20,785 nt of DNA from JBCCGI01 sp039029355 (GTDB lineage: Bacteria; Planctomycetota; UBA1135; GCA-002686595): the NCBI GenBank assembly GCA_039029355.1, contig JBCCGI010000116.1, positions 1 to 20,785 of the forward strand, in the 5' to 3' direction. The position numbers and the translations under genes were made by a program. The notes beneath the pieces were generated by a model, which saw only the letters and a list, made by a program, of their open reading frames with translations, was not told the origin of the DNA and made no database searches. Shown here piece after piece: positions 1-8,499 of this stretch. Every line of letters begins with the position of its first letter. Within the stretch, counting starts at the first letter, position 1.

Positions 1-821
1 GCGCCGTCCGCGCCCGCGGTGCCCGGGGGGGCGGCGGGCGGGCCGCCCGCCCCGGCGATGAACGCCGTCGCCGGGGGGTAGGCCAGCGGCGCCGCGCCGA
101 CGAGCACCAGCGCGTCGCCCCCGGGCGCCCCGTCCGCGCAGGCGGCGCCGGCGGGCCCGTTGCCGCCGGCTCCGCCGCGCACGTCGCAGCCGCCGAGCAG
201 CAGCACCCCGCCATCCAGCTCGACACCCGTTCCGCCGCGCACGCCCTCCGCGCCCGCGGCGCCGCGCACGATCGAGCTGTGCAGGTGTACGGTCGCGTTC
301 GCCACGCGGAGCCCGGCTCCGAAGTCGATCCCGTGGTCGGCGGTCAGCTGGCCGCCGTCGATCGTGCAGCGGCTCAGCGCCACGGTCGAGGTCTCGATGC
401 GCAGGGCCTCGGCCCCGTCCGCCGCCGAGACGGTGCCGGCCTCGAAGTCGCAGTCCTCGATGCCGATCCAGCCCAGGTTGTTCCGGATCGCGGGCTGCGG
501 CGCGCTGCCCTCGAAGAGGAGCCCGTGCAGCACGACGCGATCCGGCGCCGCGGTGTTCGCGATCGACGCGGGCCCGGCGACCCGGACGACGGCACCCTCC
601 TCGGCGGTGACCGACAGCGATGTGCCGTCGATCGCGAAGGGGCTGTACGTGCCGGCGCGCACGAGCAGCACGTCGCCGCTCGCCGTTCCGGCCACGGCGG
701 GCGGCAGGTCGGTGAAGTCGATCCCCGGTCCGCCGTCGTCGTCGACGACGTACAGGCTCTGGGGGAGCGCGGGGAGGGCGAGCAGGCAGGAAGCGAGGAG
801 CGGAAGGATGCGGCGCGACAT
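1..821 (-). CDS. Exported right-handed parallel beta-helix protein (C-terminus cut by window edge)
   Basis: The frame is open from an ATG at 821 to the left edge, giving 273 codons with no stop seen. The N-terminus (MSRRILPLLASCLLALPALPQ) is a typical signal peptide, so the protein is probably exported. After it comes LYVVDDDGGPGIDFTDLPPA, the entry segment of many planctomycete beta-helix proteins, then short strand-turn repeats such as GDVLLVRAGTYSPFAIDG, VVLHGLLFEGS and IGIEDCDFEAG, and a Gly/Ala-rich stretch. This pattern fits a pectate-lyase-like solenoid, but I see no catalytic residues. It is related in style, though not closely in sequence, to the tandem pair at 18000-20586. The start is chosen because it opens the signal peptide; no Shine-Dalgarno sequence lies just upstream (a GGGAGGAGG lies about 40 bases away). 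Function unknown. Confidence 0.8.
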   Translation of the reverse strand, partial: MSRRILPLLASCLLALPALPQSLYVVDDDGGPGIDFTDLPPAVAGTASGDVLLVRAGTYSPFAIDGTSLSVTAEEGAVVRVAGPASIANTAAPDRVVLHGLLFEGSAPQPAIRNNLGWIGIEDCDFEAGTVSAADGAEALRIETSTVALSRCTIDGGQLTADHGIDFGAGLRVANATVHLHSSIVRGAAGAEGVRGGTGVELDGGVLLLGGCDVRGGAGGNGPAGAACADGAPGGDALVLVGAAPLAYPPATAFIAGAGGPPAAPPGTAGADG

Positions 822-930
822 GAACGGTCCAGCGGGGCGGCGGGGAGGCCGTCGACCTCCTCCCTTGTAGCAGAGCGTCGCCGACCTGGGGCGCACCGAA
901 GCGGCTCGCCTTCCCAGCGCAGCGGCTCCG

Positions 931-1956
931 CTACGGAAAGAGCTCTCCCTGCACCGGGCGGCGGCGCGTCGCGCGCGGGCGGCCGAACTCCTCGACGCCC
1001 TCGCCGGTGCGCAGGCCCAGACGGCGGCACGTCACCCGGAAGAGGTCCAGCACCGTCTGCCAGCGCGCGCCCGTCCCGCGCATGCGCTCGCCGAAGTCGC
1101 TGCGGTAGCGCCGGCCGCCGCGCATCTCCTCGATCGCGTGCAGCACGGCGCGGGCGCGGCCGGGGAAGGCGGCCTCGAGGCGCTGCAGGAACACCGGCTC
1201 GACCTCGGCGGGGAGGCGCACCAGCGTCAGGAAGGCACGGCTAGCGCCGGCGGCGGCGGCGCGCTCGAGCACCGCCGGCACGTCCGCGTCGTTGAGCCCG
1301 GGGATCATGGGCGCGACCGACACGCCGCACGGAACGCCGGCCTCGGCGAGCGCCGACAGCGTCTGGAAGCGCGTCTCCGGCGCGGGGGTCGCGGGTTCGA
1401 TGGCGCGACCGACGGCCGCGTTTGCGAAGGGGATCGACACGAATACCGACGCGCCTGCACGCGCGTGCAGCTCGGCGAGCAGGTCGAGGTCGCGTCGCAC
1501 CAGCGCCGACTTGGTGATGATCGCGACCGGGTTCTCGTGCGCGAGGCAGACCTTCAGACAGGCGCGCGTCAGGCGGTACGAGGCCTCCAGCGGCTGGTAG
1601 CAGTCCGTCGCGCCCGAGAACACGATCGGCTCTCCGGTCCACGACGGCCGCCGCAGCTCCCCGCGCAGGCACGCCGCCGCGTTGGTCTTCACCACGATCT
1701 TCGTGTCGAAGTCCGTACCGGCACCGAAGCCCAGGTACTGGTGGTACAGCCGCGCGTAGCAGTAGGCGCAGGCGTGCTGGCAGCCGCGGTACGGGTTCGC
1801 GCTGAAGCGGAACGAGAGGTCGGGGCTGTCGTTCTTCGAGACGACCGAGCGGGCCTCTTCCTCGAACACCTGCAGCTTCGCCGCGGGCGGAGGCCCGAGC
1901 CATTCGACCGCGGTCGAGTCCCAGGGGTTGGGCGGATTGGAAACGGGGCGGGGCAT
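931..1956 (-). CDS. PA0069-family radical SAM protein
   Basis: 341 residues from the chosen ATG. The segment NPYRGCQHACAYCYAR holds the CX3CX2C cysteines (C59, C63, C66 in this numbering) that bind the [4Fe-4S] cluster and S-adenosylmethionine in radical SAM enzymes. The downstream KTNAA, GATDCYQPLE, ITKSALVRRDLDLL and APMIPGLND blocks match the PA0069/Rv2578c group, which resembles spore photoproduct lyase in sequence but whose reaction is not firmly known. The length fits the family. A GTG at 1983 would add nine residues, but it sits inside a hairpin stem; the ATG at 1956 has GGAGG ten bases upstream and is preferred. The gene lies 50 bases downstream of the CCKGC-repeat gene, separated by a strong stem-loop at 1959-1988. 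A functional link with the metal operon is unproven. The family call is strong; the substrate is unknown. Confidence 0.9.
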   Translation of the reverse strand: MPRPVSNPPNPWDSTAVEWLGPPPAAKLQVFEEEARSVVSKNDSPDLSFRFSANPYRGCQHACAYCYARLYHQYLGFGAGTDFDTKIVVKTNAAACLRGELRRPSWTGEPIVFSGATDCYQPLEASYRLTRACLKVCLAHENPVAIITKSALVRRDLDLLAELHARAGASVFVSIPFANAAVGRAIEPATPAPETRFQTLSALAEAGVPCGVSVAPMIPGLNDADVPAVLERAAAAGASRAFLTLVRLPAEVEPVFLQRLEAAFPGRARAVLHAIEEMRGGRRYRSDFGERMRGTGARWQTVLDLFRVTCRRLGLRTGEGVEEFGRPRATRRRPVQGELFP

Positions 1957-1958
1957 GC

Positions 1959-1988
1959 GGGGGGCGCCTCCCTGGCGCGGCACCCCCC
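1959..1988 (-). promoter_or_regulatory. Stem-loop overlapping the ribosome binding site of the radical SAM gene
   Basis: In the minus-strand transcript, GGGGGGUGCC (1988-1979) pairs with GGCGCCCCCC (1968-1959) over ten base pairs including one G-U, around a ten-base loop. In a plus-strand transcript the G-U becomes an A-C mismatch, so the structure favours the minus strand. The GGAGG that serves the ATG at 1956 lies partly in the loop and partly in the 3' stem arm. There is no U tract, so this is not a classic terminator. It could block translation or act as a processing or attenuation element between two genes. Confidence 0.5.
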
Positions 1989-2006
1989 GGATTGTGGCTC
2001 TAGGCG

Positions 2007-2723
2007 CTAGCCCTTGCGGGCGGGCGCGGCGTCCTTCTTGGCGGCGCCCTTCTTGGCGGCGTCGATCTTCGCGAGGAACTCCTTGGGGTTCTTCTCAAAG
2101 CCCTTCTTGCAGCCCTTGCAGCACAGGCGGACGAGCTGCGTGCCGTACAGCATGTCGATCGGGCCACCCATGGCGTCGAGCGGCTCTTCGCTGACCAGGC
2201 ACTTCTTGACCGGGTAGGTCTTCTTCTGCGACTCGATCAGGGCCGCGTCGATCTTGGCCATGAACTTGGCCGGGTCCTTCGCGTAGCCCTTCTTGCAGCC
2301 CTTGCAGCAGAGGCGCACGAGCCGCGTGCCGTCGACCACGTCGATGATGTCACCCATCGAGCCGAGGTCCTCGCCCGACACCGCGCACTTCTTGAGCGGG
2401 TAGGTCTTCGATTGCTGCGCGATGACCGCGCGGTCGATCTTGGCGATGGCGTCCTTCGGGTCCTTCTCGACCGCCTTCGTGCAGCCCTTGCAGCACAGGC
2501 GGACCAGGCGCCCGTCCTTGACGAGGTCGATCGGGTCGCCCATCGAGCCGAGCTTCTCGTCGGACACCGCGCAGGTGTCGAGCGGATAGGACGGCAGCTG
2601 CGCCTTGACGACGACCGCGTCCGCCGCGGCGTCGCGCTTGGCGGGCGCGTTGTTGGAGTCCTGGGCGGAGATGGCCACCAGGCCGAGAGCGACGCTGGCG
2701 AGCGCGAGGAAGAGCTTCTTCAT
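2007..2723 (-). CDS. Exported metal-binding-type protein with three 62-residue CCKGC repeats
   Basis: 238 residues. Residues 1-20 are a signal peptide (MKKLFLALASVALGLVAISA), so the product is expected in the periplasm or outside. Three repeats follow, exactly 62 residues apart. Each has the pattern YPLxxCAVSxExLGSMG, a strand region (IDxVxxGRLVRL), then CCKGC and a helix with KDPxxxxAKID. Cysteines are at 51/77/78/81, 113/139/140/143 and 175/201/202/205. The spacing resembles small YHS/TRASH-like metal-binding modules, so each repeat could hold one soft metal ion; that is inference. The C-terminus is Lys/Ala-rich. The gene follows the RND pump after 102 bases that hold a possible promoter. 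A TTG at 2753 is an alternative start, but the ATG at 2723 opens directly on the signal peptide. No Shine-Dalgarno sequence is seen. Confidence 0.85.
   Translation of the reverse strand: MKKLFLALASVALGLVAISAQDSNNAPAKRDAAADAVVVKAQLPSYPLDTCAVSDEKLGSMGDPIDLVKDGRLVRLCCKGCTKAVEKDPKDAIAKIDRAVIAQQSKTYPLKKCAVSGEDLGSMGDIIDVVDGTRLVRLCCKGCKKGYAKDPAKFMAKIDAALIESQKKTYPVKKCLVSEEPLDAMGGPIDMLYGTQLVRLCCKGCKKGFEKNPKEFLAKIDAAKKGAAKKDAAPARKG
2049..2575 (-). repeat. Three in-frame tandem copies of a 186-bp unit
   Basis: The region coding for the CCKGC repeats also shows its repeat at DNA level. Nearly identical tracts reading 'cagcccttgcagca' recur at about 2111, 2297 and 2483, each 186 bases apart, matching the 62-residue protein period. 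Boundaries are approximate. The copies have diverged between the conserved cysteine blocks, which suggests duplication that is not very recent. Confidence 0.75.
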
Positions 2724-2761
2724 GGTTTCGGTCGTTAGGGTCGTTTGGGCCAAGGAGCCAG

Positions 2762-2767
2762 AGAATA
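2762..2767 (-). promoter_or_regulatory. Possible -10 element for the CCKGC-repeat gene
   Basis: On the minus strand the sequence reads GCTATTCT, giving a -10-like TATTCT about 38 bases before the ATG at 2723. A weak CTGAGC lies 17 bases further upstream. It would let the repeat protein be made independently of the pump operon. Only the -10 resembles consensus, so this is tentative. Confidence 0.3.
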
Positions 2768-2825
2768 GCTCATCGGCGGGTGCCGCTCAGCCCTGAATCG
2801 GTTGAAGGTAGGGTTGGAAAAGGGG

Positions 2826-5800
2826 TTAGGACGCTTTTATGGAGGCCCTGGAGCCGCGCCAACGAAGGCGCAGCTCCTGAACCGCGCAGAAGAGGACCGG
2901 CACGACGAGCATCGAGAGCAGCGCGATCGCCATGCCGCCGACCGTCGGGATCGCCATCGGTACCAGCAGATCGGATCCGCGGCCGCTCGAGCTCAAGACC
3001 GGCAGGAGTGCGAGCAGCGTCGTCGCGGTCGTGGTCAGGCAGGCCCGCACCCGGCGCCGTCCGGCCGCGACGGTGGCTGCGCGGATCTCGTCGATCGTGG
3101 CGGGGGCGCGCTCCGCGAAGCTCTGGCCGAGGTAGGTGCCCATCACCACACCGTCGTCGGTGGCGATGCCGAAGAGCGCGAGGAAGCCGACCCAGACGGC
3201 GACGCTGAGGTGCTGCGGACCGACGTCGAAGACCTCGCGCAGCGACCCGCCGAAGAGCTCGAAGTCGAGGAACCACGGCCGGCCGTAGAGCCACAGCAGG
3301 AGGAAGCCCCCGGCCCAGGCCACCAGCACGCCGGACCAGACGATGCAGGTCGTCGCGACCGAGCGGAACTGCAGGTACAGCACGAGGAAGATCGCGAGCA
3401 ACGCCAGCGGCAGCACGAGCCGAAGGGTGCGCTGGGCGCGCACCTGGTTCTCGTAGGAGCCGGCGAACACGGTGCGCACGCCGGGCGGGAGCTGGAGCTC
3501 CCCCGAGCGCACCGCCTCGTCGAGCGCGTCGCGGCAGCGCTCGACCACCTCGACCTCCGACCAGCCGGGCAGCCGGTCGAAGATCACGTAGCTGACGTGC
3601 TGGGTGTCCTCGCTGCGGATGGCCTGGGGGCCGCGGACGAAGCGCAGCTCGGCGAGCTGTGTCAGCGGGATCTGCGCCCCGTCCGGAGTCGGCACGAGGA
3701 TGCGCTCGATGCTCTCCAGGTCGTCGCGGAGCTCGCGCTGGTAGCGCACGCGCACGGGGTAGCGCTCGCGCCCCTCGACGGTGGTGGTCAGGGGCTTGCC
3801 GCCGATCGCGATCTCGATCACCTCCTGCACGGCGGCAACGTGCAGCCCGAAGCGCGCGATCGCCTCGCGGTCGAGGTCGATCTCGAGGTACGGCTTGCCG
3901 ACCACGCGGTCGGCCACGACGGCGGCGGGCTGCACGCCGGGCACGTCCTTCAGGAGGCGCTCGACCGCCAGGCCCACGCGCTCGATCGCGTCGAGGCTCG
4001 GTCCCAGCACCTTGACGCCCATCGGCGCGCGCATGCCGCTTTGGAGCATGACGAGCCGCGCGGCGATCGGCTGCAGCTTGGGCGCGGTGGTCGTGCCCGG
4101 CACCTCGGCGGCGCGTGCGATCTCGTCCCAGATGTCGTCCGGCGAGCGGATGTGGTCGCGCCATTGCCGCACCGGGCGTCCGTCGTCGCCGGGCGCGTAC
4201 TCCGGCACGTACTGGATCACGGTCTCGATCATCCCGACCGGTGCCGGGTCGAGCGCGGAGTCCGCGCGCCCGAGCTTGGCGACGACCGCCGACACCTCGG
4301 GGATGGCGGAGATCGCGAGGTCCTGCAGACGGACCACGTCGAGCACCTCTCCGATCGACGCGTGGGGCATGGTGATCGGCATCAGCAGGAACGAGCCCTC
4401 GTCGAGGTTCGCGAGGAACTCGCGGCCCAGGCCGGGGAAGGCCTCGCGGCCATCGCGCCAGAGAACCGAGCGCTCCAGGCGGTCGCCGCCGACGCCGACC
4501 GCGTCGAGCGCGCGCGGCGCCGTACCGAAGGTCGCGTCCCAGCCGAGCCAGGCCGAGAGCCCCAGCACCAGCAAGGCCGCCGGACCTAGCAGCGCGAGCG
4601 CCTTGTGCTGCAGCGCCCAGGCCAGCGTGCGCGGATAGGCCCGCTGCCCGAGCCAGAAGGCCAGCAGCGGCACCAGCACCAGCACCGCGGTGAGCGCGAG
4701 GTTGGAGAGCTCGCCCGCGCCCGCGCCCCGCGGCCGCCAGTGGCGCGCCAGCAGCACCAGCACCGCGGCCGCCGCGAGCAGATTGACCGCCACGCCGAGC
4801 GCGCGCGCGACGCCGCGCGGCCGGCCGCGGCCACGCGCGAACAGCACGTGCGCCGCCGGCGGCAGCACCGTGAGCGCGAGCACGATCGAGGCCACCAGCG
4901 CGAAGGTCTTGGTGAAGGCGAGCGGCCGGAACAGCTTCCCCTCGGCGCCGGTCATGAAGAACACCGGCAGGAAGCCGAGCACCGTCGTCGCGACCGCCGT
5001 GACGACGGCGCCGGCGACCTCGGAGATCGCCCCGCGCACGACCTCGAACGAGCTCTCCTCGGGAGCCGCCGCGTCCATGCGCCGCAGCACGTTCTCCGCC
5101 AGCACGATGCCCATGTCGACCATCGTCCCGACCGCGATCGCGATGCCCGCCAGCGCCACCAGGTTGGCGGTCACGCCGAAGAGCTTCATCAGGAGGAAGC
5201 ACGCGAGCACGGCCAGCGGCAGGAGCCCTGCGACCAGGAGCGACGCGCGCATGCGCATCGTCATCAGCAGGACGACCAGCACCGTGACCAGGATCTCATC
5301 GAAGAGCGCGCTGCTCAGCGTGTCGAGGGTCTCGTGGATCAGCTCGGTGCGGTCGTAGAAGGGGACGAGCGACACGCGGCTGAGCGTGACCCACTCGGGC
5401 CAGGCGGTGGGCGGCGTGCGGCGCAGCCAGGTGAGCCAGGCCTCCGCGTCGTCGGCCTCGCCTGCGTCACCCAGAGGCGGCAGGATGCCGTGCTCGCGCG
5501 CGTACGCCTCGATCTCCGCCTCGGTCGCCGCCGCGTGATCGAAGACCGCCTTCGCCGGCAGGCCGGGCGCGAGGCGCTCGATCTCGCGCTTGACGTTCTC
5601 GACCGCCTGCAGCGGGTTGTAGCCGTAGCGCGCGACGACGACGCCGCCGACCGCCTCGGCGCCGCCCTTGTCGAGCGCCCCGCGCCGCAGCGCCGGGCCC
5701 AGGCCGACCTCGGCCACGTGCCCGACCAGGATGGGGACGTTGTCGGCCACGCGGACCACGCTGCGCTCCAGGTCCTCGACCGAGCTCAGAAGGCCCAGCC

Positions 5801-6566
5801 CGCGCACGACGTACTCGACGCGGTTCACCTCGACCGTGCGCGCGCCGACGTCGAGGTTCGAGCGCCGCACGGCGTCGACCACCTCGCCGAGCGTGACGCC
5901 GTGGGCACGCATCGCGTCGGGGTCGACGTCGACCTGGTACTCGCGCACGTACCCGCCGACCGAGGCGACCTCGCTGATGCCCTCGGCCGACGCCAGCCCG
6001 TAGCGCACGATCCAGTCCTGGGTCGTGCGCAGCTCGTGCAGGTCCCAGCCGCCGGTCGGCTCGCCGTCCGGCCCGAGGCCCTCGAGCGTGTACCAGAAGA
6101 TCTGCCCCAGCGGCGTGGCGTCGGGACCCAGCGTCGGCCGGACGTCCGCCGGGAGCGTGCCCGGCGCAAGGCTCGCCAGGCGCTCGAGCACCCGCGTGCG
6201 CGACCAATAGAACTCGGCGTCCTCCTCGAAGATCACGTAGATCGACGAGAAGCCGAACATCGAGGAGCTGCGCACCGTGCGCACGCCGGGGACGCCCAGC
6301 AGCGCGACGGTCAGCGGGTAGGTCACCTGGTCCTCGACGTCCTGCGGCGAGCGGCCGGGCCAGCGCGTGAAGACGATCTGCTGGTTCTCGCCCAGGTCGG
6401 GCAGCGCGTCGACCGCGATGGGGGAGCGCGGCAGGTCGAGCTCATCCCAGTCGAAGGGCGCGACGAGCACGCCGCCCAGCACGCCGGCGGCCACCAGCGC
6501 GAACACGACGAGCTTCTGCTCGAGGCAGAAGCGCACCAGGCGGTCGAGCAGCGACTCCCTAGTCAT
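2826..6566 (-). CDS. cusA: CusA/CzcA-type heavy-metal efflux RND permease
   Basis: 1246 residues, about 200 longer than E. coli CusA. This is the inner-membrane proton-driven pump of a tripartite metal exporter. Visible family marks are PDLGENQQIVFTRWPGRSPQDVEDQVTYPL-type text at 56-85 (read in parts), GVPGVRTVRSSSMFG at 91-105, DRTELI at 405-410, the proton-relay helix GTMVDMGIVLAENV (Asp484) at 480-493, GREFLANLDEGSFLLMP at 714-730, and ATDDGVVMGTYL in the later helix block. By alignment to CusA, Met729 and Met840 match the metal-relay methionines M573 and M623, but the M672 position is Leu908. There are two inserts: about 55 residues near 343-398, and a segment at about 585-650 that seems to add two membrane helices. 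It overlaps the adaptor gene by 8 bases. The family is certain; Cu/Ag rather than Zn/Co is inferred from the adaptor and the methionines. Confidence 0.95.
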   Translation of the reverse strand: MTRESLLDRLVRFCLEQKLVVFALVAAGVLGGVLVAPFDWDELDLPRSPIAVDALPDLGENQQIVFTRWPGRSPQDVEDQVTYPLTVALLGVPGVRTVRSSSMFGFSSIYVIFEEDAEFYWSRTRVLERLASLAPGTLPADVRPTLGPDATPLGQIFWYTLEGLGPDGEPTGGWDLHELRTTQDWIVRYGLASAEGISEVASVGGYVREYQVDVDPDAMRAHGVTLGEVVDAVRRSNLDVGARTVEVNRVEYVVRGLGLLSSVEDLERSVVRVADNVPILVGHVAEVGLGPALRRGALDKGGAEAVGGVVVARYGYNPLQAVENVKREIERLAPGLPAKAVFDHAAATEAEIEAYAREHGILPPLGDAGEADDAEAWLTWLRRTPPTAWPEWVTLSRVSLVPFYDRTELIHETLDTLSSALFDEILVTVLVVLLMTMRMRASLLVAGLLPLAVLACFLLMKLFGVTANLVALAGIAIAVGTMVDMGIVLAENVLRRMDAAAPEESSFEVVRGAISEVAGAVVTAVATTVLGFLPVFFMTGAEGKLFRPLAFTKTFALVASIVLALTVLPPAAHVLFARGRGRPRGVARALGVAVNLLAAAAVLVLLARHWRPRGAGAGELSNLALTAVLVLVPLLAFWLGQRAYPRTLAWALQHKALALLGPAALLVLGLSAWLGWDATFGTAPRALDAVGVGGDRLERSVLWRDGREAFPGLGREFLANLDEGSFLLMPITMPHASIGEVLDVVRLQDLAISAIPEVSAVVAKLGRADSALDPAPVGMIETVIQYVPEYAPGDDGRPVRQWRDHIRSPDDIWDEIARAAEVPGTTTAPKLQPIAARLVMLQSGMRAPMGVKVLGPSLDAIERVGLAVERLLKDVPGVQPAAVVADRVVGKPYLEIDLDREAIARFGLHVAAVQEVIEIAIGGKPLTTTVEGRERYPVRVRYQRELRDDLESIERILVPTPDGAQIPLTQLAELRFVRGPQAIRSEDTQHVSYVIFDRLPGWSEVEVVERCRDALDEAVRSGELQLPPGVRTVFAGSYENQVRAQRTLRLVLPLALLAIFLVLYLQFRSVATTCIVWSGVLVAWAGGFLLLWLYGRPWFLDFELFGGSLREVFDVGPQHLSVAVWVGFLALFGIATDDGVVMGTYLGQSFAERAPATIDEIRAATVAAGRRRVRACLTTTATTLLALLPVLSSSGRGSDLLVPMAIPTVGGMAIALLSMLVVPVLFCAVQELRLRWRGSRASIKAS

Positions 6567-8499
6567 CGCCCGCGACCCCGTGCGCCAGCGTCTCGCGCAC
6601 GCTGCCGCAGCGCAGCATGCTGTCTCCGTAGTAGGGGTTCGCGACCTCGTCGTGGTCCTGCAGCCAGCTCGCGCCGTCCACGAGCGCCATCGGGCAGTGC
6701 ACGAGGTACACCGGGCCCGCGCCCAGGCCGAACGCGCGCTGGACGGCCAACACGTCGTCGCTGACGGCGGCGAAGATCGCGCGTGCGCCGGCGAGGTCGG
6801 GAGCGCCGCTCAGCGTCGCGAGCGCGTCCGCCAGCGAGGCCGCACGCGGCAGCCACTCGGGCCCGCGCGGCGTCGCGGCCAGGGCGTCCGAGTCGACGGC
6901 GCGGACGGCCTCGAGCGCCGCGCGCGCCGCGGCGTGGCTCGCCGCCAGATCGTCGCCCGCGAGCGCGCCCTGCAGCGCGAGATACTCGTCCCACAGCGAC
7001 GCCAGCTGGGCCCGCGCCGCGTCCGGCAGCGGGTCCTCGGCGGCCGCCGCGGGGTTCATCATGCTCGGCCGCGCGAGGATCTGCAGCGCGCTGTCGATCT
7101 TGAAGCTGCCGTGGGTTACGACCCGCTCGCCCTCGGCGAGCCCTCCGCGCACGAGGTACCACTCGCCGGCGCGCGGCCCGAGCACGACCTCACGGCCCTC
7201 GTAGGTGGGCTCGGCGGCGCCGGGCACCTCGACGTACACGACCGCGCGGTTGCCGGTGACCAGCGCCGCGCTGCGCGGGATGACGAGCGGCAGCTCGAGC
7301 GGCTGCTCGGCCGCGACGTAGCCGTGCGACTCGGTCGTCACGAGGGCCATCCCGCACACGTCGCAGCCCTCGTTGCGGTCGCGCACCACCTCGGGGTGCA
7401 TCGGGCAGATCCACTTGCCCGCGAGATCGGGGTTCATCGCGCGGCCGCCCGTCGCGACGCGCGTGCGGACGACGGCCTTCACGAACATCTCGGGCTTCAG
7501 GCGGCCGTCCTCGTTCGGCAGGTTGACGCGGACCTTGGCCGTGCGCGTGCGCGCGTCGATCTCGGGCGCGATGAACGCGATCGTGCCGTGGAACACCTCG
7601 CCGGGGAGCGCCTCGGTGGTGAACTCGACGTCCTGCCCGTAGTGCAGCCAGGGCAGGTCGGACTCGTACGCGTCGAGCTGCACCCAGAGGTGGGAGAGGT
7701 CGGCGATCGTGTAGATGTGCGAGCCCTCCTCGACGTACATGCCCTTCTGACCGGCGCGGTGGACGACCACGCCGCCGACGGGCGCGTAGATCGTCAGGTG
7801 CTCCGAAGGCGTGCCGCGCTCCTCGATCTCGGCGATCTGCAGCGGCGTCAGGCCGAGGCGCCGCAGGCGGTCGCGGGCGGCGTCCAGCGTCAGGCGCGTC
7901 TGCTCGGCGGCGGCCGGCCCGGCGTTCGGCGCGAGCCGCTCGACGGCCTGGCCCGCCTGGAGGAGCGCCGCCTGGTCGGCGTACAGCTTGGGGCTGTAGA
8001 GGTAGACCATGTGGTCGCCCTGCTTGACCCGTACGCCCGTGTAGTCGACGTACAGCCGGTCGATCCGTCCCGGCACCCAGGCCGAGAGCTCGGCGAGCCG
8101 CGTCTCGTCGTAGTCGATCTTGCCGACCATGCGCACGCGCGCTTCGACCGAGCGGCGCTCGACCGGGCTGGTCTCCAGCCGCAGCAGCGCGCGCGCGTCG
8201 TCGCGCAGCACCAGCTGCCGCTCGCCGCCGTCGCCCGGGGCGGGCTCCGCGAGCGCCACCAGGTCCATCGCGCAGATGGGGCACAGGCCGGGCGCGGGGA
8301 GCTGGATCTCGGGGTGCATCGCGCAGGTCCACACCTCCGGCGCGGCGGTCGTCGCCGCCGGGGCCGCGCCGTCCCCCCCGTCGGCGGGGGCGAGCGCTCC
8401 GCGCAACGCCCAGCCCAGCGCGAGGCACGCAAGCCCTCCGAGCAGTAGCCCGCCGCGCGCCGCGAGCGCGCGGGCCGCGTCGCTCACTCGCGTGCTCAT
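6559..8499 (-). CDS. cusB: CusB-type RND periplasmic adaptor with two metal-binding modules and a DUF3347-like C-terminus
   Basis: 646 residues. This is the membrane-fusion subunit linking the pump to the outer-membrane channel. Order: N-terminal membrane anchor (about 16-34); a first heavy-metal-binding module from WTCAMHPEI to GLCPICAMDLV (56-81; C59, C73, C76); lipoyl/hairpin region (about 120-265) including WVPGRIDRLYVDYTGVRVKQ; beta-barrel (about 270-345); a second module from WICPMHPEV to CDVCGMALV (363-387; C365, C379, C382); a membrane-proximal region to about 480; and a C-terminal domain with HCPMALVDGASWLQ and NPYYGDSMLRCG (C602, M604, C631), as in DUF3347. The ATG overlaps the TolC-like stop (ATGA) and has GGAGG seven bases upstream at 8507-8511. 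A longer upstream reading in the same frame is antisense-like noise inside the TolC gene region and is not used. Metal-module content favours Cu(I)/Ag(I). Confidence 0.93.
   Translation of the reverse strand: MSTRVSDAARALAARGGLLLGGLACLALGWALRGALAPADGGDGAAPAATTAAPEVWTCAMHPEIQLPAPGLCPICAMDLVALAEPAPGDGGERQLVLRDDARALLRLETSPVERRSVEARVRMVGKIDYDETRLAELSAWVPGRIDRLYVDYTGVRVKQGDHMVYLYSPKLYADQAALLQAGQAVERLAPNAGPAAAEQTRLTLDAARDRLRRLGLTPLQIAEIEERGTPSEHLTIYAPVGGVVVHRAGQKGMYVEEGSHIYTIADLSHLWVQLDAYESDLPWLHYGQDVEFTTEALPGEVFHGTIAFIAPEIDARTRTAKVRVNLPNEDGRLKPEMFVKAVVRTRVATGGRAMNPDLAGKWICPMHPEVVRDRNEGCDVCGMALVTTESHGYVAAEQPLELPLVIPRSAALVTGNRAVVYVEVPGAAEPTYEGREVVLGPRAGEWYLVRGGLAEGERVVTHGSFKIDSALQILARPSMMNPAAAAEDPLPDAARAQLASLWDEYLALQGALAGDDLAASHAAARAALEAVRAVDSDALAATPRGPEWLPRAASLADALATLSGAPDLAGARAIFAAVSDDVLAVQRAFGLGAGPVYLVHCPMALVDGASWLQDHDEVANPYYGDSMLRCGSVRETLAHGVAGDD

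Noticed and set aside
2049..2575. CRISPR-like or intergenic repeat array
   Set aside because: The 186-base period is coding, in frame, and explained by the CCKGC protein repeats.
4605..6764. 719-codon open frame on the plus strand opposite the RND pump
   Set aside because: His/Arg/Asp/Gln-rich text without motifs, fully antisense to a certain gene; typical of very GC-rich DNA.
6367..8448. 693-codon open frame on the plus strand opposite the adaptor gene
   Set aside because: Composition is low-complexity Arg/Gly/Ala/His and the opposite strand encodes a clear CusB-type adaptor.
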